Shown piece by piece: positions 1-6,506 of a stretch of DNA of 7,239 nt (positions within the stretch are counted from its first letter, which is position 1; every line of letters begins with the position of its first letter). A program made the position numbers and the translations under genes. Below the pieces are notes generated by a model. It was not told the DNA's origin, ran no database searches, and was given only the letters and a program-made list of their open reading frames with translations. This stretch comes from Candidatus Rokuibacteriota bacterium (GTDB lineage: Bacteria; Methylomirabilota; Methylomirabilia; Rokubacteriales; CSP1-6), in contig JACQCN010000305.1 of assembly GCA_016201575.1 (NCBI GenBank), forward strand, positions 1-7,239, written 5' to 3'.

Positions 1-135
1 GGCCGCGTAGCGGAGGGCCTCCGCAGTCCAGTCGGTCAGGAGGTTCCGCCGCGTCCGGCTGGGGTTGCCCGCCGCCGGGTCCCGCCGTAAGGTGGGCGCA
101 CGCAGGGCGACCGCTCCGAGGGAGGCAATGGCCAT
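1..135 (-). CDS. possible partial reading frame running off the left edge
   Basis: On the minus strand an ATG at 135-133 opens a frame that stays open to base 1 (45 codons) with G or C in nearly every third position. It reads through NPSRTRRNLLTDWTAEALRY near the edge. I do not recognise a family. It would overlap the cupin start by two bases in divergent orientation, and no good Shine-Dalgarno lies upstream of its ATG. Open frames by chance are common in DNA this rich in G and C. It could be the beginning of a divergent neighbour, or nothing. Confidence 0.2.
   Translation of the reverse strand, partial: MAIASLGAVALRAPTLRRDPAAGNPSRTRRNLLTDWTAEALRYAA
121..125 (+). promoter_or_regulatory. ribosome binding site of the cupin gene
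   Basis: GGAGG (within GAGGGAGG) lies 8 bases before the ATG at 134 but only 2 bases before the ATG at 128. This spacing is why the start at 134 is preferred over 128, and over the TTG at 65 that would add 23 residues with no domain similarity. Confidence 0.6.
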
Positions 136-658
136 GGCCAAGCGGATGACCAAGGAGGAGATGCTCCGGCGCGTCGCGCGCTTCAGGGATCTCCGGCCGA
201 GCACGCAGGCGTTCGTCGACACCCGGCTGCCCGAGCACCAGCGGGAGATCTTCAACGTGATCGGCCGGGGGGTGACCGAGGACCCGGCCCTCACGCCGGC
301 GATCACCGACGCACGGGACTTCAACGTCACCTACGTCGCCGCCGAGCCCGGCAAGGGCGCGGCCCTCCACGCGCATCCCACCGTCGAGGTCTTCATCGCG
401 CTCTCCGGCCGGTGGGCGGTCTACTGGAACGACGAGGGCGACGAGGAGGTCGTGCTGGAGCCCTGGGACGTCGTCTCGGTGCCCCCCGGCGTCATGCGCG
501 GCTTCCGCAACGCGGGGACCGAGCGCGCCTACCTGATGGCCGTCCTCGGCGGCACCGACGCGGGCAAAGTCGGGTGGGCCACGTCGGTGCTGGAGCGCGC
601 GGCGGCGACGGGGCTCGCCCTGGACGCGCAGGGCAACCTGATCGACGTCCGGCGCTGA
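134..658 (+). CDS. single-domain cupin protein
   Basis: A 174-residue cytosolic protein with one cupin beta-barrel at about residues 60-140 and no signal peptide. Cupin motif 1 is complete: H79, H81, E85 and G92 match HxH(x)3E(x)6G. Motif 2 reads PPGVMRGFRN at 117-126, so the usual metal-binding His is Arg122 while the PxG and final Asn remain. Metal binding by three ligands, or a non-metal binding role, is therefore likely. The N-terminal 50 residues (FVDTRLPEHQ, FNVIGRGVTED) are typical of a small cupin group of unknown function. The gene converges on livF with a 4-base gap. Such cupins may be isomerases, dioxygenases or ligand-binding proteins; the substrate cannot be named. The family call is firm, the function open. 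Confidence 0.9.
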   Translation: MAKRMTKEEMLRRVARFRDLRPSTQAFVDTRLPEHQREIFNVIGRGVTEDPALTPAITDARDFNVTYVAAEPGKGAALHAHPTVEVFIALSGRWAVYWNDEGDEEVVLEPWDVVSVPPGVMRGFRNAGTERAYLMAVLGGTDAGKVGWATSVLERAAATGLALDAQGNLIDVRR

Positions 659-671
659 GCCGTCAGACGCC
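651..671. terminator. bulged hairpin spanning both convergent stop codons
   Basis: GGCGCTGA (651-658) pairs with TCAG-A-CGCC (663-671), giving 8 base pairs with one bulged A and a GCCG loop. The stem includes the TGA of the cupin gene and the TGA of livF on the other strand, so both transcripts could fold it at their ends. No T-tract follows on either strand, so a classic intrinsic terminator is not shown. A shared 3'-end stabilising structure is possible, and chance pairing in GC-rich DNA cannot be excluded. Confidence 0.35.
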
Positions 672-1394
672 GAGGTAGTACTTCTTCACCAGCGCGTGCT
701 CGGTCAGCTCGCGGGTGCTGTGCCCCTCGAACTCGATCTGACCGTGGACGATGATGTAGCCGCGGTCCGCGATCTTGGTGGCCTGGTTGAAGTTCTGCTC
801 GGCCATGAGCACCGTCAGCTGGTAGATCTCCTTCAGCTCGCGGATCTTGGCGATGACCCGGGACACGAGGATGGGGGCGAGGCCCACCGAGGGCTCGTCG
901 ATCAGCAGGATGCGGGGGTTGGACATGAGCGCGCGGGCCACGGCGAGCATCTGCTGCTCGCCGCCGCTCATGCTGCCCGCCAGCTGCCGCTGCCGCTCGC
1001 GGAGCACCGGGAACGCCTCGAAGCAGAACGCGAGGTTGCGCTCGAGGTCCGGTCGGGCCGCCCGCCGGTAGGCCCCCAGCCGCAGGTTCTCCTCGACCGT
1101 CAGCACGGGGAAGAGCCGGCGGCCCTCCGGCACCAGCGCGATGCCGAGATTCACGATCTCCTCGGGCGAGCGCCCCACGAGGTTCGTGCGCCGCCCGTCC
1201 GTCTCCAGCACGATCTCTCCGGCGTCCGGCCGGACGATGCCCATGATGCACTTCATGAGCGTGCTCTTGCCGTTGCCGTTGGTGCCGAGGAGCACCACCG
1301 TCTCGCCCTCGTGGATCTCGATCGACACGCCGTGGAGCACTCGCACCGCTCCGTAGCCGGCCTCCACGCCGCGGACGAGGATCCTACTCGCCAA
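663..1394 (-). CDS. livF: Liv-type ABC transporter ATPase LivF
   Basis: ATP-hydrolysing subunit of 243 residues, the usual LivF length, acting on the cytoplasmic face with LivG to drive uptake through LivHM. Walker A is GTNGNGKST (37-45), the signature SGGEQ (143-147) and Walker B RILLIDEP (161-168). The segment PEGRRLFPVLTVEENL (89-104) is diagnostic of LivF. The switch region reads AEQN (199-202) with Gln where most ABC ATPases have His, which is normal for LivF. The start is a TTG inside the end of livG (11-nt overlap), with AAGG 6 bases upstream. The protein begins right at the first beta strand (ILVRGVEAGYG), so little could be missing. It is the last gene of the operon. Confidence 0.95.
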   Translation of the reverse strand: MASRILVRGVEAGYGAVRVLHGVSIEIHEGETVVLLGTNGNGKSTLMKCIMGIVRPDAGEIVLETDGRRTNLVGRSPEEIVNLGIALVPEGRRLFPVLTVEENLRLGAYRRAARPDLERNLAFCFEAFPVLRERQRQLAGSMSGGEQQMLAVARALMSNPRILLIDEPSVGLAPILVSRVIAKIRELKEIYQLTVLMAEQNFNQATKIADRGYIIVHGQIEFEGHSTRELTEHALVKKYYLGV

Positions 1395-2118
1395 GGTAGG
1401 CCTTCTCGACGGCGGGGTTGTTCAGGATCTCGCCCGGGCCGCCCTCGGCGATTCGCGCGCCCGCGTCGAGGACGACGATCCGCTGCGAGAAGCGCATCAC
1501 CGCGCGCATGATGTGCTCGATCATGATGATCGCGATCCCGCGCTCGTTGAGGGCGAGGAGGATGGCGAGGATCTCGTCGACCTCGGCGCTGGACAGCCCC
1601 GCCATGGACTCGTCGGAGATGAGGAGCCGCGGCCGGGCCGCCATGGCGCGCGCCAGCTCGAGCTTGCGGAGCTCGATCTGGGTCAACCCCGCCGCCGGCG
1701 CGTGCGCCTTGGCCTCGAGGCCGATGAGGCGCAGGATCTCCATGGCCTCCGCCACGACGTCGGCGCCGGCGCCGGGAAAGCGCGCGTGGGCGGCGTACTC
1801 GGCGGGGATGCAGAGGTTCTCCAGCACCGTCATGCTGACGAACGGCTTGGGGATCTGGAAGCTGCGCGCGATGCCGAGCCGGGTGCGCTGGTGGGCGGGC
1901 AGGCGCGTGATGTCGTGCCCCGCGAACCGGATCTCTCCCTCGTCGCTGCCGAGCGCGCCCGAGACGCAGTTGATGAGCGTGGTCTTGCCGGAGCCGTTGG
2001 GACCGATCAGGCCGAAGCGCTCGCCCTCGCGGACCTGGAGGCTCACGCGGGTCAGCGCCTCGAAGCCGCCGAAGCGCTTGCTGACGCCGCGCACGTCGAG
2101 GAGGATCCCCGCCGTCAC
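1384..2118 (-). CDS. livG: Liv-type ABC transporter ATPase LivG
   Basis: The second ATPase subunit, 244 residues, slightly shorter than the roughly 255 of enteric LivG. Walker A is GPNGSGKTT (39-47), Walker B LLISDE (165-170) and the switch His is H202 in IMIEHIM. FQIPKPFVSMTVLENL (87-102) is the Liv/Braz-type Q-loop region. The ABC signature is degenerate: LTQIELRKLELARAM (145-159) replaces the usual LSxGxxRxLEIARAL. From memory, some LivG-like subfamilies carry signatures such as LTLAxRKRLE. The start is GTG at 2118, sharing GTGA with the livM stop, and AGGGAG lies 6 bases upstream. A longer open frame upstream is only the alternate frame of livM. All other catalytic residues are present, so the protein is probably active with LivF. 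Confidence 0.94.
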   Translation of the reverse strand: MTAGILLDVRGVSKRFGGFEALTRVSLQVREGERFGLIGPNGSGKTTLINCVSGALGSDEGEIRFAGHDITRLPAHQRTRLGIARSFQIPKPFVSMTVLENLCIPAEYAAHARFPGAGADVVAEAMEILRLIGLEAKAHAPAAGLTQIELRKLELARAMAARPRLLISDESMAGLSSAEVDEILAILLALNERGIAIIMIEHIMRAVMRFSQRIVVLDAGARIAEGGPGEILNNPAVEKAYLGE

Positions 2119-3059
2119 GCGTGTCTCCCTCCGCGGCGGCGCCGCACGAGGCCGATGATCCCGTCGGGCGCCAGGATCACGAACGCGACGAGGACCACCC
2201 CGACGATCAGGAGATTCAGCGCCGAGGAGATCGTGACCGTGGCGATCTGCTGGGCCGTCCCCAGGAGCACCGCCCCCAGGAGCGGGCCGACCCAGGTCGT
2301 CGCGCCCCCGATCATCGGCATGGCCAGGCTGTTGACGGCGTAGTCGAGGTTGAAGGTCGACGCCGGCTCCATGTAGGTGACGTAGTAGGGGAACGGCGCG
2401 CCGGCGATCCCCATGAGGGCGCCGCTGACGGTGGCCGCCACGAGCTTCAGCCGGAGCGTCGGCACGCCCATGCACTCGGCGGCTTCCTCGTTGTCCCGGA
2501 TCGCAGCCAGTCCGCGCCCGAGCCGCGAGTGCTCGATCCATCGGGCGGTGGCGAGCGCCCCGAGCGCGAGGATCAGCATGACCACGAAGAGGAACTCGAC
2601 GTAGTTGTCGAAGAAGAGGACCGTGGCGGGGCGCATCGTGTAGATGCCGCGCGAGCCGCCCGCGTACTCCCAGTTCACGATCAGCGTCTGGAGCACGACC
2701 GCCAGCGCGAGCGTCGCGATCGAGAAGAAGACGCCGCGGAGGCGGAGCGTGAGGTAGCCGAGGCTGAGGCCGAGCAGGCCCCCGACGGTGCCGGCGGCCA
2801 GCAGCAGGACGGGGAACGGCACCGGGAAAGCCTTGATCAGGATGGCGGCCGTGTAGGCGCCGAGCGCGAAGAAGCCCGCGCTGCCGAAGTTCACGTAGCC
2901 GGTGTAGCCGCCCAGGATGTTCCACGCGGTCGCCAGCACGACGTACTGGAAGATGACGTACGCCGCGAAGTAGTAGTACTGGTTCGCGCTCAGACGCGTG
3001 AGCGCCACGGCCAGGACCACGAGGGCGACGGCGACCGCGAGGAGAGCCCGACCCCTCAT
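2115..3059 (-). CDS. livM: Liv-type ABC transporter permease LivM
   Basis: Inner-membrane channel subunit of 314 residues. The hydrophobic segments include about 5-22, 30-48, 58-76, 83-103, 109-128, 153-172, 206-224, 245-269 and 279-297. The hallmark GGYTGYVNFGSAGFFALGAY (50-69) is the LivM/LivH signature. SRLGRGLAAIRDNEEAAECM (178-197) is the EAA-like cytoplasmic loop that docks on the ATPases. The C-terminal tail RRRRGGRH is positively charged, as expected for the cytoplasmic side. The ATG start shares ATGA with the livH stop, with GGAGG 5 bases upstream. This is the only liv gene here with a clear ATG start. Confidence 0.95.
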   Translation of the reverse strand: MRGRALLAVAVALVVLAVALTRLSANQYYYFAAYVIFQYVVLATAWNILGGYTGYVNFGSAGFFALGAYTAAILIKAFPVPFPVLLLAAGTVGGLLGLSLGYLTLRLRGVFFSIATLALAVVLQTLIVNWEYAGGSRGIYTMRPATVLFFDNYVEFLFVVMLILALGALATARWIEHSRLGRGLAAIRDNEEAAECMGVPTLRLKLVAATVSGALMGIAGAPFPYYVTYMEPASTFNLDYAVNSLAMPMIGGATTWVGPLLGAVLLGTAQQIATVTISSALNLLIVGVVLVAFVILAPDGIIGLVRRRRGGRHA

Positions 3060-3934
3060 CCCGCCCTCCCGACCAGGCCCGACGGCCGCACGGCGAGCAC
3101 CAGGAGCAGGATCCCGAACGACACCGCCAGCGCCCAGGACGGGCCGTAGAACGTGGAGGTGAGGCTCTCCAGCACGCCCAGGATCAGCGCGGCCACCAGC
3201 GTGCCCCCGATGCTCCCCATCCCGCCGAGGACCGCGATGGCGAACACGCGCCCGATGTACTCCCGCCCGATCGAGGGCTCGACGGGGCCGATCATGATCA
3301 GCAGCGCTCCGGCCAGGCTCGCGGTGGCGATCGCGATGCCGAAGGCGAGGCCCTTGATGCGGACGGGGTCGGCGCCCATGAGGCGCAGCGCCAGGTGGTC
3401 CTGGGACACGGCCTTGACCGCCCGCCCGTAGAACGTCCGCGAGAGGAACAGGTGGAGCGCGAGGGTGAGCACCAGCGCCATCGCGCAGGGGATCGCGAGC
3501 CGGAACGCGAGCTCGATCGGCCCGAGCCGGAAGCTGTCGCCGACGTAGGCCGCGTGGACGGAGCGGTAATCGACGCCGTACTGGAGCGACAGCGAGACCT
3601 CGATGATGAAGATGATGCCGAAGAAGAAGACCAGGCCGCGCAGCGACTCCTCCGCGCGCTTCTCGAAGCTCGCGTAGTAGATGCGATAGACGCCGATCCC
3701 CAGCAGGAAGAAGACGGGCATGAACAGGAGCCCGGCCAGGATCGGGTCGAGCCCGAAGCGGCTGTTCACGACGAACGCGGCGTACGAGCCGAGGATCACG
3801 AAGGCCGGGTGGGCGATGTTCACCACGTTGAGCAGGCCGAAGGCGAGGGTGATGCCGAGGCTGACGGCGGCGTAGAAGCCGCCCAGCAGGATGCCGGCGA
3901 CGATCACGTTGAGGAGCAGGTGGAAGGAGAACAC
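3056..3934 (-). CDS. livH: Liv-type ABC transporter permease LivH
   Basis: Partner permease of LivM, 292 residues, the normal LivH length. The N-terminus LLNVIVAGILLGGFYAAVSL (7-26), then FGLLNVVNIAHPAFVILGSY (32-51), is the classic LivH opening. TFYGRAVKAVSQDHLALRLM (167-186) is the ATPase-docking loop, and LGGMGSIGGTLVAALILG (236-253) is the conserved late segment. The start is GTG at 3934, with no convincing Shine-Dalgarno before it. No other start codon lies close upstream in frame, and a later start would cut the first helix. The gene begins 52 bases after the livK stop, just past a strong stem-loop, so it probably belongs to the livK transcript. Confidence 0.94.
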   Translation of the reverse strand: MFSFHLLLNVIVAGILLGGFYAAVSLGITLAFGLLNVVNIAHPAFVILGSYAAFVVNSRFGLDPILAGLLFMPVFFLLGIGVYRIYYASFEKRAEESLRGLVFFFGIIFIIEVSLSLQYGVDYRSVHAAYVGDSFRLGPIELAFRLAIPCAMALVLTLALHLFLSRTFYGRAVKAVSQDHLALRLMGADPVRIKGLAFGIAIATASLAGALLIMIGPVEPSIGREYIGRVFAIAVLGGMGSIGGTLVAALILGVLESLTSTFYGPSWALAVSFGILLLVLAVRPSGLVGRAG

Positions 3935-3943
3935 GGGATCGAC

Positions 3944-3978
3944 GGGCCCGGAGCGCGCGGCTAGCCGCCCCCGGGCCC
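3944..3978 (-). promoter_or_regulatory. livK-livH intergenic stem-loop
   Basis: GGGCCCGG (3944-3951) and CCGGGCCC (3971-3978) are perfect inverted 8-mers around a 19-base loop. That loop contains a 12-base perfect palindrome, GCGGCTAGCCGC (3957-3968). A competing pairing is AGCGCGC (3952-3958) with GCGCGCT (3981-3987), next to the livK stop. No U-run follows in the transcript. Such structures after binding-protein genes typically protect the upstream mRNA from 3' decay or cause partial readthrough. That role here is inferred from position. Confidence 0.55.
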
Positions 3979-3986
3979 CTGCGCGC

Positions 3987-5270
3987 TCAGCGCTTGGCCT
4001 TGGCGTACGGGTAGATGAGGGTGCCCGACTTCCACTCGTCGGGGTAGATGACCACCCGGTGGCCCGGTTCCCCGAACTGCTTTAGGCTGTTGTTCTCGAT
4101 GTTCTGGAACTGGACCATGAGCACGCGCGACTTCACCCACTCCCCGTTCGGTGCGAACCTGATCTTGCCCACGAGGGTGTCGTGCTCGTGCGTGCGGATG
4201 TACTCGCCGATCTTCTGCTGGTCCAAGCTCTTGGTCGCCTCGACGGCCTGACCGAGCACCTGAAGGTAGGCATAGGCCCACGGGGGCACATAGTGGCCGA
4301 GCGGGTCGACGCCGGCCGCCTTCGCGCGCTCCTGGTACTTCTTCAGGAAGTCCTCGATGCCCGGGAACTTGAGCGTGGGCTCGGGCACCCAGAAGTCGTA
4401 GTTGACGACGCCCTCCAGCATCAGGCCCAGCGCGGTCTGGAGCGAGGCGTACTGCAGCCCGACCATGCCCCCGCCGAAGAGCTTGGGCTTGAGCCCCACC
4501 TCGTGCGCTGCCCGCAGCATCCCCGCCGAGTCGGGCGGGTAGGAGGCGACGAAGACGATATCGGGGTTGGTCGCCTGGATCGCGCGGACGATCGGCGTGA
4601 AGTCGACGGTCGCCGGGGGGTAGGCCTTGTCGTAGACGACCTGGAGGCCATGCCTCTTGGCGTTCTCCCGGGCACCCGCCAGCGCGTTCTGCCCGTACTC
4701 GGCATCCGCGCCGACGAGCGCGACCGTGCGGGGCTTCGGGTTCTGGCGCCCCGCGATCTCGAAGAAGCCTGCGGACCAGTCCGTCTTCGGCGACGGGCCG
4801 GCTGGCATGATGCCGAAGTAATGCGGGTAGTGGAACTGCTCGTTCACCGCGAGGCCGAAGAGACCGATGAAGGTGAGCTTCCGCTCGATGACGATCGGCA
4901 GCGCGGGGGCGATCAGGTTGGTGCCGTAGCCCGACACGACCAGGTCGACCTTGTCGACGTCGAGCAGCTTCGTGTAGATGCCGGGGACGGTCGCGGCTTT
5001 CGACTGGTCATCGTAGTAGACCAGCTCGACCTTGCGGCCCAGCAGCCCACCCTTCTTGTTGACCTCTTCGGCCCAGATCTGTATCGCCAGCAGCGCGGCC
5101 TTGCCGTTGCCGGCCACACCGCCGGTCAGCGCCATCCCGAAGCCGACCTTGATCGGGCCCTCGGCGACCGCCCGGGGCGCCCAGACGGCGACCAGGGCCA
5201 GCGCGCCGATCAGCGCTGCGACGACACCCCACGCTCGCATCCCCCTCACACTCCGAAGCACGCGGGCCAC
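3987..5270 (-). CDS. livK: periplasmic Liv-type ligand-binding protein
   Basis: Secreted substrate-binding protein of the importer, 427 residues. The signal peptide has a basic start (VARVLRSVRGMR), a hydrophobic core at 13-31 and an AVA cleavage site after residue 36. The mature part is a two-lobed type I periplasmic-binding fold: IKVGFGMALTGG (40-51), LVGADAEYGQNAL in the hinge/second-lobe region (185-197), TNPDIVFVAS (234-243) and a C-terminal VGKIRFAPNGE (367-377). No lipobox Cys is visible. The GTG at 5270 is chosen because AGGAG lies 7 bases upstream; the ATG at 5240 has poorer spacing but still leaves a short signal peptide. It is the first gene of the operon. The ligand is not readable; relatives bind branched amino acids, amides, urea or aromatic acids. 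Confidence 0.93.
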   Translation of the reverse strand: MARVLRSVRGMRAWGVVAALIGALALVAVWAPRAVAEGPIKVGFGMALTGGVAGNGKAALLAIQIWAEEVNKKGGLLGRKVELVYYDDQSKAATVPGIYTKLLDVDKVDLVVSGYGTNLIAPALPIVIERKLTFIGLFGLAVNEQFHYPHYFGIMPAGPSPKTDWSAGFFEIAGRQNPKPRTVALVGADAEYGQNALAGARENAKRHGLQVVYDKAYPPATVDFTPIVRAIQATNPDIVFVASYPPDSAGMLRAAHEVGLKPKLFGGGMVGLQYASLQTALGLMLEGVVNYDFWVPEPTLKFPGIEDFLKKYQERAKAAGVDPLGHYVPPWAYAYLQVLGQAVEATKSLDQQKIGEYIRTHEHDTLVGKIRFAPNGEWVKSRVLMVQFQNIENNSLKQFGEPGHRVVIYPDEWKSGTLIYPYAKAKR

Positions 5271-5277
5271 TGTAGAT

Positions 5278-5282
5278 CTCCT
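5278..5282 (-). promoter_or_regulatory. ribosome binding site of livK
   Basis: AGGAG on the minus strand sits 7 bases before the GTG at 5270, an optimal distance. It decides this start over the more distal open frame reaching 5453, which has no domain or signal-like sequence. Confidence 0.65.
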
Positions 5283-5400
5283 GCGTTCAAGCCCCTCGAT
5301 GGGGTTGGTCGGCCGGTCGAAAACGCCGGATCCAGAGCCTCCCTCGCCCCGAGGATCGGAAGTGAAGGGCCGTAGAGAGGGTTGGATTTTGCGCCGCTCT
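5283..5400. other. livK upstream region, no gene
   Basis: This 118-base stretch lies between the livK ribosome site and the cyclase remnant and must hold the livK promoter if one is local. I see no convincing -35/-10 pair on the minus strand. Short inverted repeats are present: CCTCG-CCC-CGAGG at 5342-5354 and CCCC-TCGAT-GGGG at 5292-5304. Both are too short to call an operator. Confidence 0.4.
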
Positions 5401-5920
5401 AAAGGTGTCGTCAAGGCGCTCGTTGCCGCGTTGCGCATGCAGGACAAAGTCAAGCGTTACGCCGCCGAGATCCAGCGGACCGCCGGTGCTCCGATCCACA
5501 TCCGAGTGGGCCTGAATTCTGGCGAGGTCGTCGTTCGCTCCATCGGCGGCGATCTGCGGATGGACTACTCCGCGGTGGGCCAGACAACGCATCTCGCGGC
5601 GTGCATGGAGCAGATGGCGATGCCGGGGTCAGTGCTCCTGACGACCGACACCCTCCGCCTGGCCGAAGGATACGTCCAGGTCAAGGCGCTCGGCCCGGTG
5701 AAGGGCCTCCTCGAACCCGTGGACGTCTGCGAGTTGACGGGCGCGGGGCAGGCGCGCACGCGCCTGCAAGCCGCGGCCATCCGAGGGCTCACCCGATTCC
5801 CTGGACGCGATTCTGAAGTCGAGCACCTCCGGCGATTCCTCACGCTTGCGGGGGACGGTCACGGCCAAGAGTAGGAGCCGAGGGGCCGTGGCCGGTGAGC
5901 CCGAAGTCGGTAGAGCGAGG
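5401..5920 (+). pseudogene. remnant of adenylate cyclase/AAA-ATPase regulator
   Basis: The frame from about 5401 to the stop at 5872-5874 matches the C-terminal half of a class III cyclase domain: AALRMQDKVKRYAAEI, IRVGLNSGEVVVRSIGGDLR, MDYSAVGQTTHLAACMEQM, then VKALGP. It continues into the linker TRLQAAAIRGLTRFPGRDSE that joins cyclase to an AAA/TPR region in this family. Both metal-binding Asp segments (FADLKGS and MGDGIMALFG types) are missing, and the conserved AARMEQ Arg is Cys (TGC at 5602-5604). After the stop, another frame resumes as AVAGEPEVGRAR (5885-5920), resembling the P-loop region VVGEPGVGKSRL but lacking the Lys. No start codon with a ribosome site precedes the homology. It is truncated at both ends, frameshifted and almost surely non-functional. 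Confidence 0.82.
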
Positions 5921-6042
5921 ACCTGCCCCGGGGCGGGCTCAGGCCGCTCCAACGATTCCGCGGACCGGGGCTTCGGCTCGGCGATGGTGTCGAGCTGGAA
6001 GCTCCGGAGTCTCACCAGCCCGAACGCTTGAGCTACAAGGCT
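5921..6042. other. intergenic region between cyclase remnant and usp-like gene
   Basis: This region has no intact gene. It may hold further decayed AAA/TPR sequence: the reading GVELEAPESHQPERLSYKAS at about 5984-6043 faintly recalls the LVLE...SVSYGKA segment after the P-loop in the family. That likeness is too weak to extend the pseudogene. A small inverted repeat, GAGCT-GGA-AGCTC (5992-6004), is present, with no T-run, so no terminator for the minus-strand usp-like gene is shown. Confidence 0.35.
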
Positions 6043-6474
6043 TCAGGGACGCGCCGGCGCGGGGGCTTCGGCCACGACGTGGATGACCCGCAGGCCGAAC
6101 TTCCGCTCGGCCCGGTGCACCAGGTCCAACTTCAGCCAGCGGGAAACGCCCGGCGGCAATGTGCAGATGACGAGGACGTCGTAGCCAGGGTGCATGAGCA
6201 GTTCGTCGGTGATCGCCTGCAGCGGCTCTGGCGCCCCAACGGCAGTGCGGAAGACTCGCGCTCCCGCCGTCTCTTCGAGTACCGTCTTTGCTGCTTCGGC
6301 GCGCTGCCTTGCCACGTCTACCGTTTCGCCCTCCCACGTCAACGGCAAACCCGGCGCTTCCGGTACGAGCACGGCGAACTCCGCGGCGCGGTCCTCCGCG
6401 ACCAGCGCCTTCACCTTGCTCTTGAGGTCGGGGCTCAAGGCCGTCTGATGCGTGACGACGAGATACCTCGACAT
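6043..6474 (-). CDS. universal stress protein-like small protein
   Basis: A soluble protein of 143 residues with an alternating beta/alpha layout like the USP (Rossmann-like) fold. SRYLVVTHQ (2-10) forms the first strand, EFAVLVPEAP (32-41) the second, and YDVLVICTLPPGVSRWLKLD (98-117) leads to the last strand VIHVV (130-134). The family element PPGVSRWLKLDLVHRAERKFGLRV replaces the ATP-binding G-x2-G-x9-GS/T loop of UspA/MJ0577-type proteins, so classical ATP binding is doubtful. The ATG at 6474 has GGAGGT 6 bases upstream, an excellent site. It lies 64 bases after frdD on the same strand and may be co-transcribed with it. The biochemical role is unknown; stress or redox-linked regulation is a guess from fold and context. 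Confidence 0.75.
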   Translation of the reverse strand: MSRYLVVTHQTALSPDLKSKVKALVAEDRAAEFAVLVPEAPGLPLTWEGETVDVARQRAEAAKTVLEETAGARVFRTAVGAPEPLQAITDELLMHPGYDVLVICTLPPGVSRWLKLDLVHRAERKFGLRVIHVVAEAPAPARP

Positions 6475-6480
6475 CTCTCC

Positions 6481-6486
6481 ACCTCC
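6481..6486 (-). promoter_or_regulatory. strong ribosome binding site of the usp-like gene
   Basis: GGAGGT on the minus strand, complementary to the 16S rRNA tail, lies 6 bases from the ATG at 6474. It is the strongest such site in the window and suggests efficient independent translation. Confidence 0.7.
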
Positions 6487-6506
6487 GTGATGAACGTCGG
6501 TCGTCC

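Noticed and set aside
2119..2925. Minus-strand extension of livG into the livM region
   Set aside because: It is the alternate frame of livM. The GTG at 2118, with a ribosome site and GTGA overlap, is the natural livG start.
2121..3149. Plus-strand open frame of 342 codons across livM
   Set aside because: It is antisense to livM; the highly charged, repetitive composition lacks any recognisable fold.
3944..3978. livK-livH stem-loop as a full intrinsic terminator
   Set aside because: No U-run follows on the minus strand, and livHMGF need the livK transcript unless a separate promoter exists, which I do not see.
5342..5354. CCTCG-CCC-CGAGG inverted repeat as a livK operator
   Set aside because: The arms are only 5 bases, easily chance in this composition, and no promoter elements frame it.
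4182..5375. Plus-strand open frame of 397 codons across livK
   Set aside because: It is antisense to livK, which has clear signal peptide and binding-protein motifs. Its protein is rich in Arg, Asp and Gly with no domain, as expected from GC-rich DNA read backwards.
5032..5400. Plus-strand open frame upstream of the cyclase remnant
   Set aside because: It is open only because it is antisense to livK and its leader; cyclase similarity begins at about 5401.
5271..5453. Longer livK start upstream
   Set aside because: The extra 61 residues overlap the cyclase remnant, place non-signal sequence before the signal peptide and lack a ribosome site.
5897..5979. GAGCCCGAAG and CTTCGGCTC as distant stem arms
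   Set aside because: The arms are 64 bases apart with a bulge, inside the decayed gene; no functional logic is visible.
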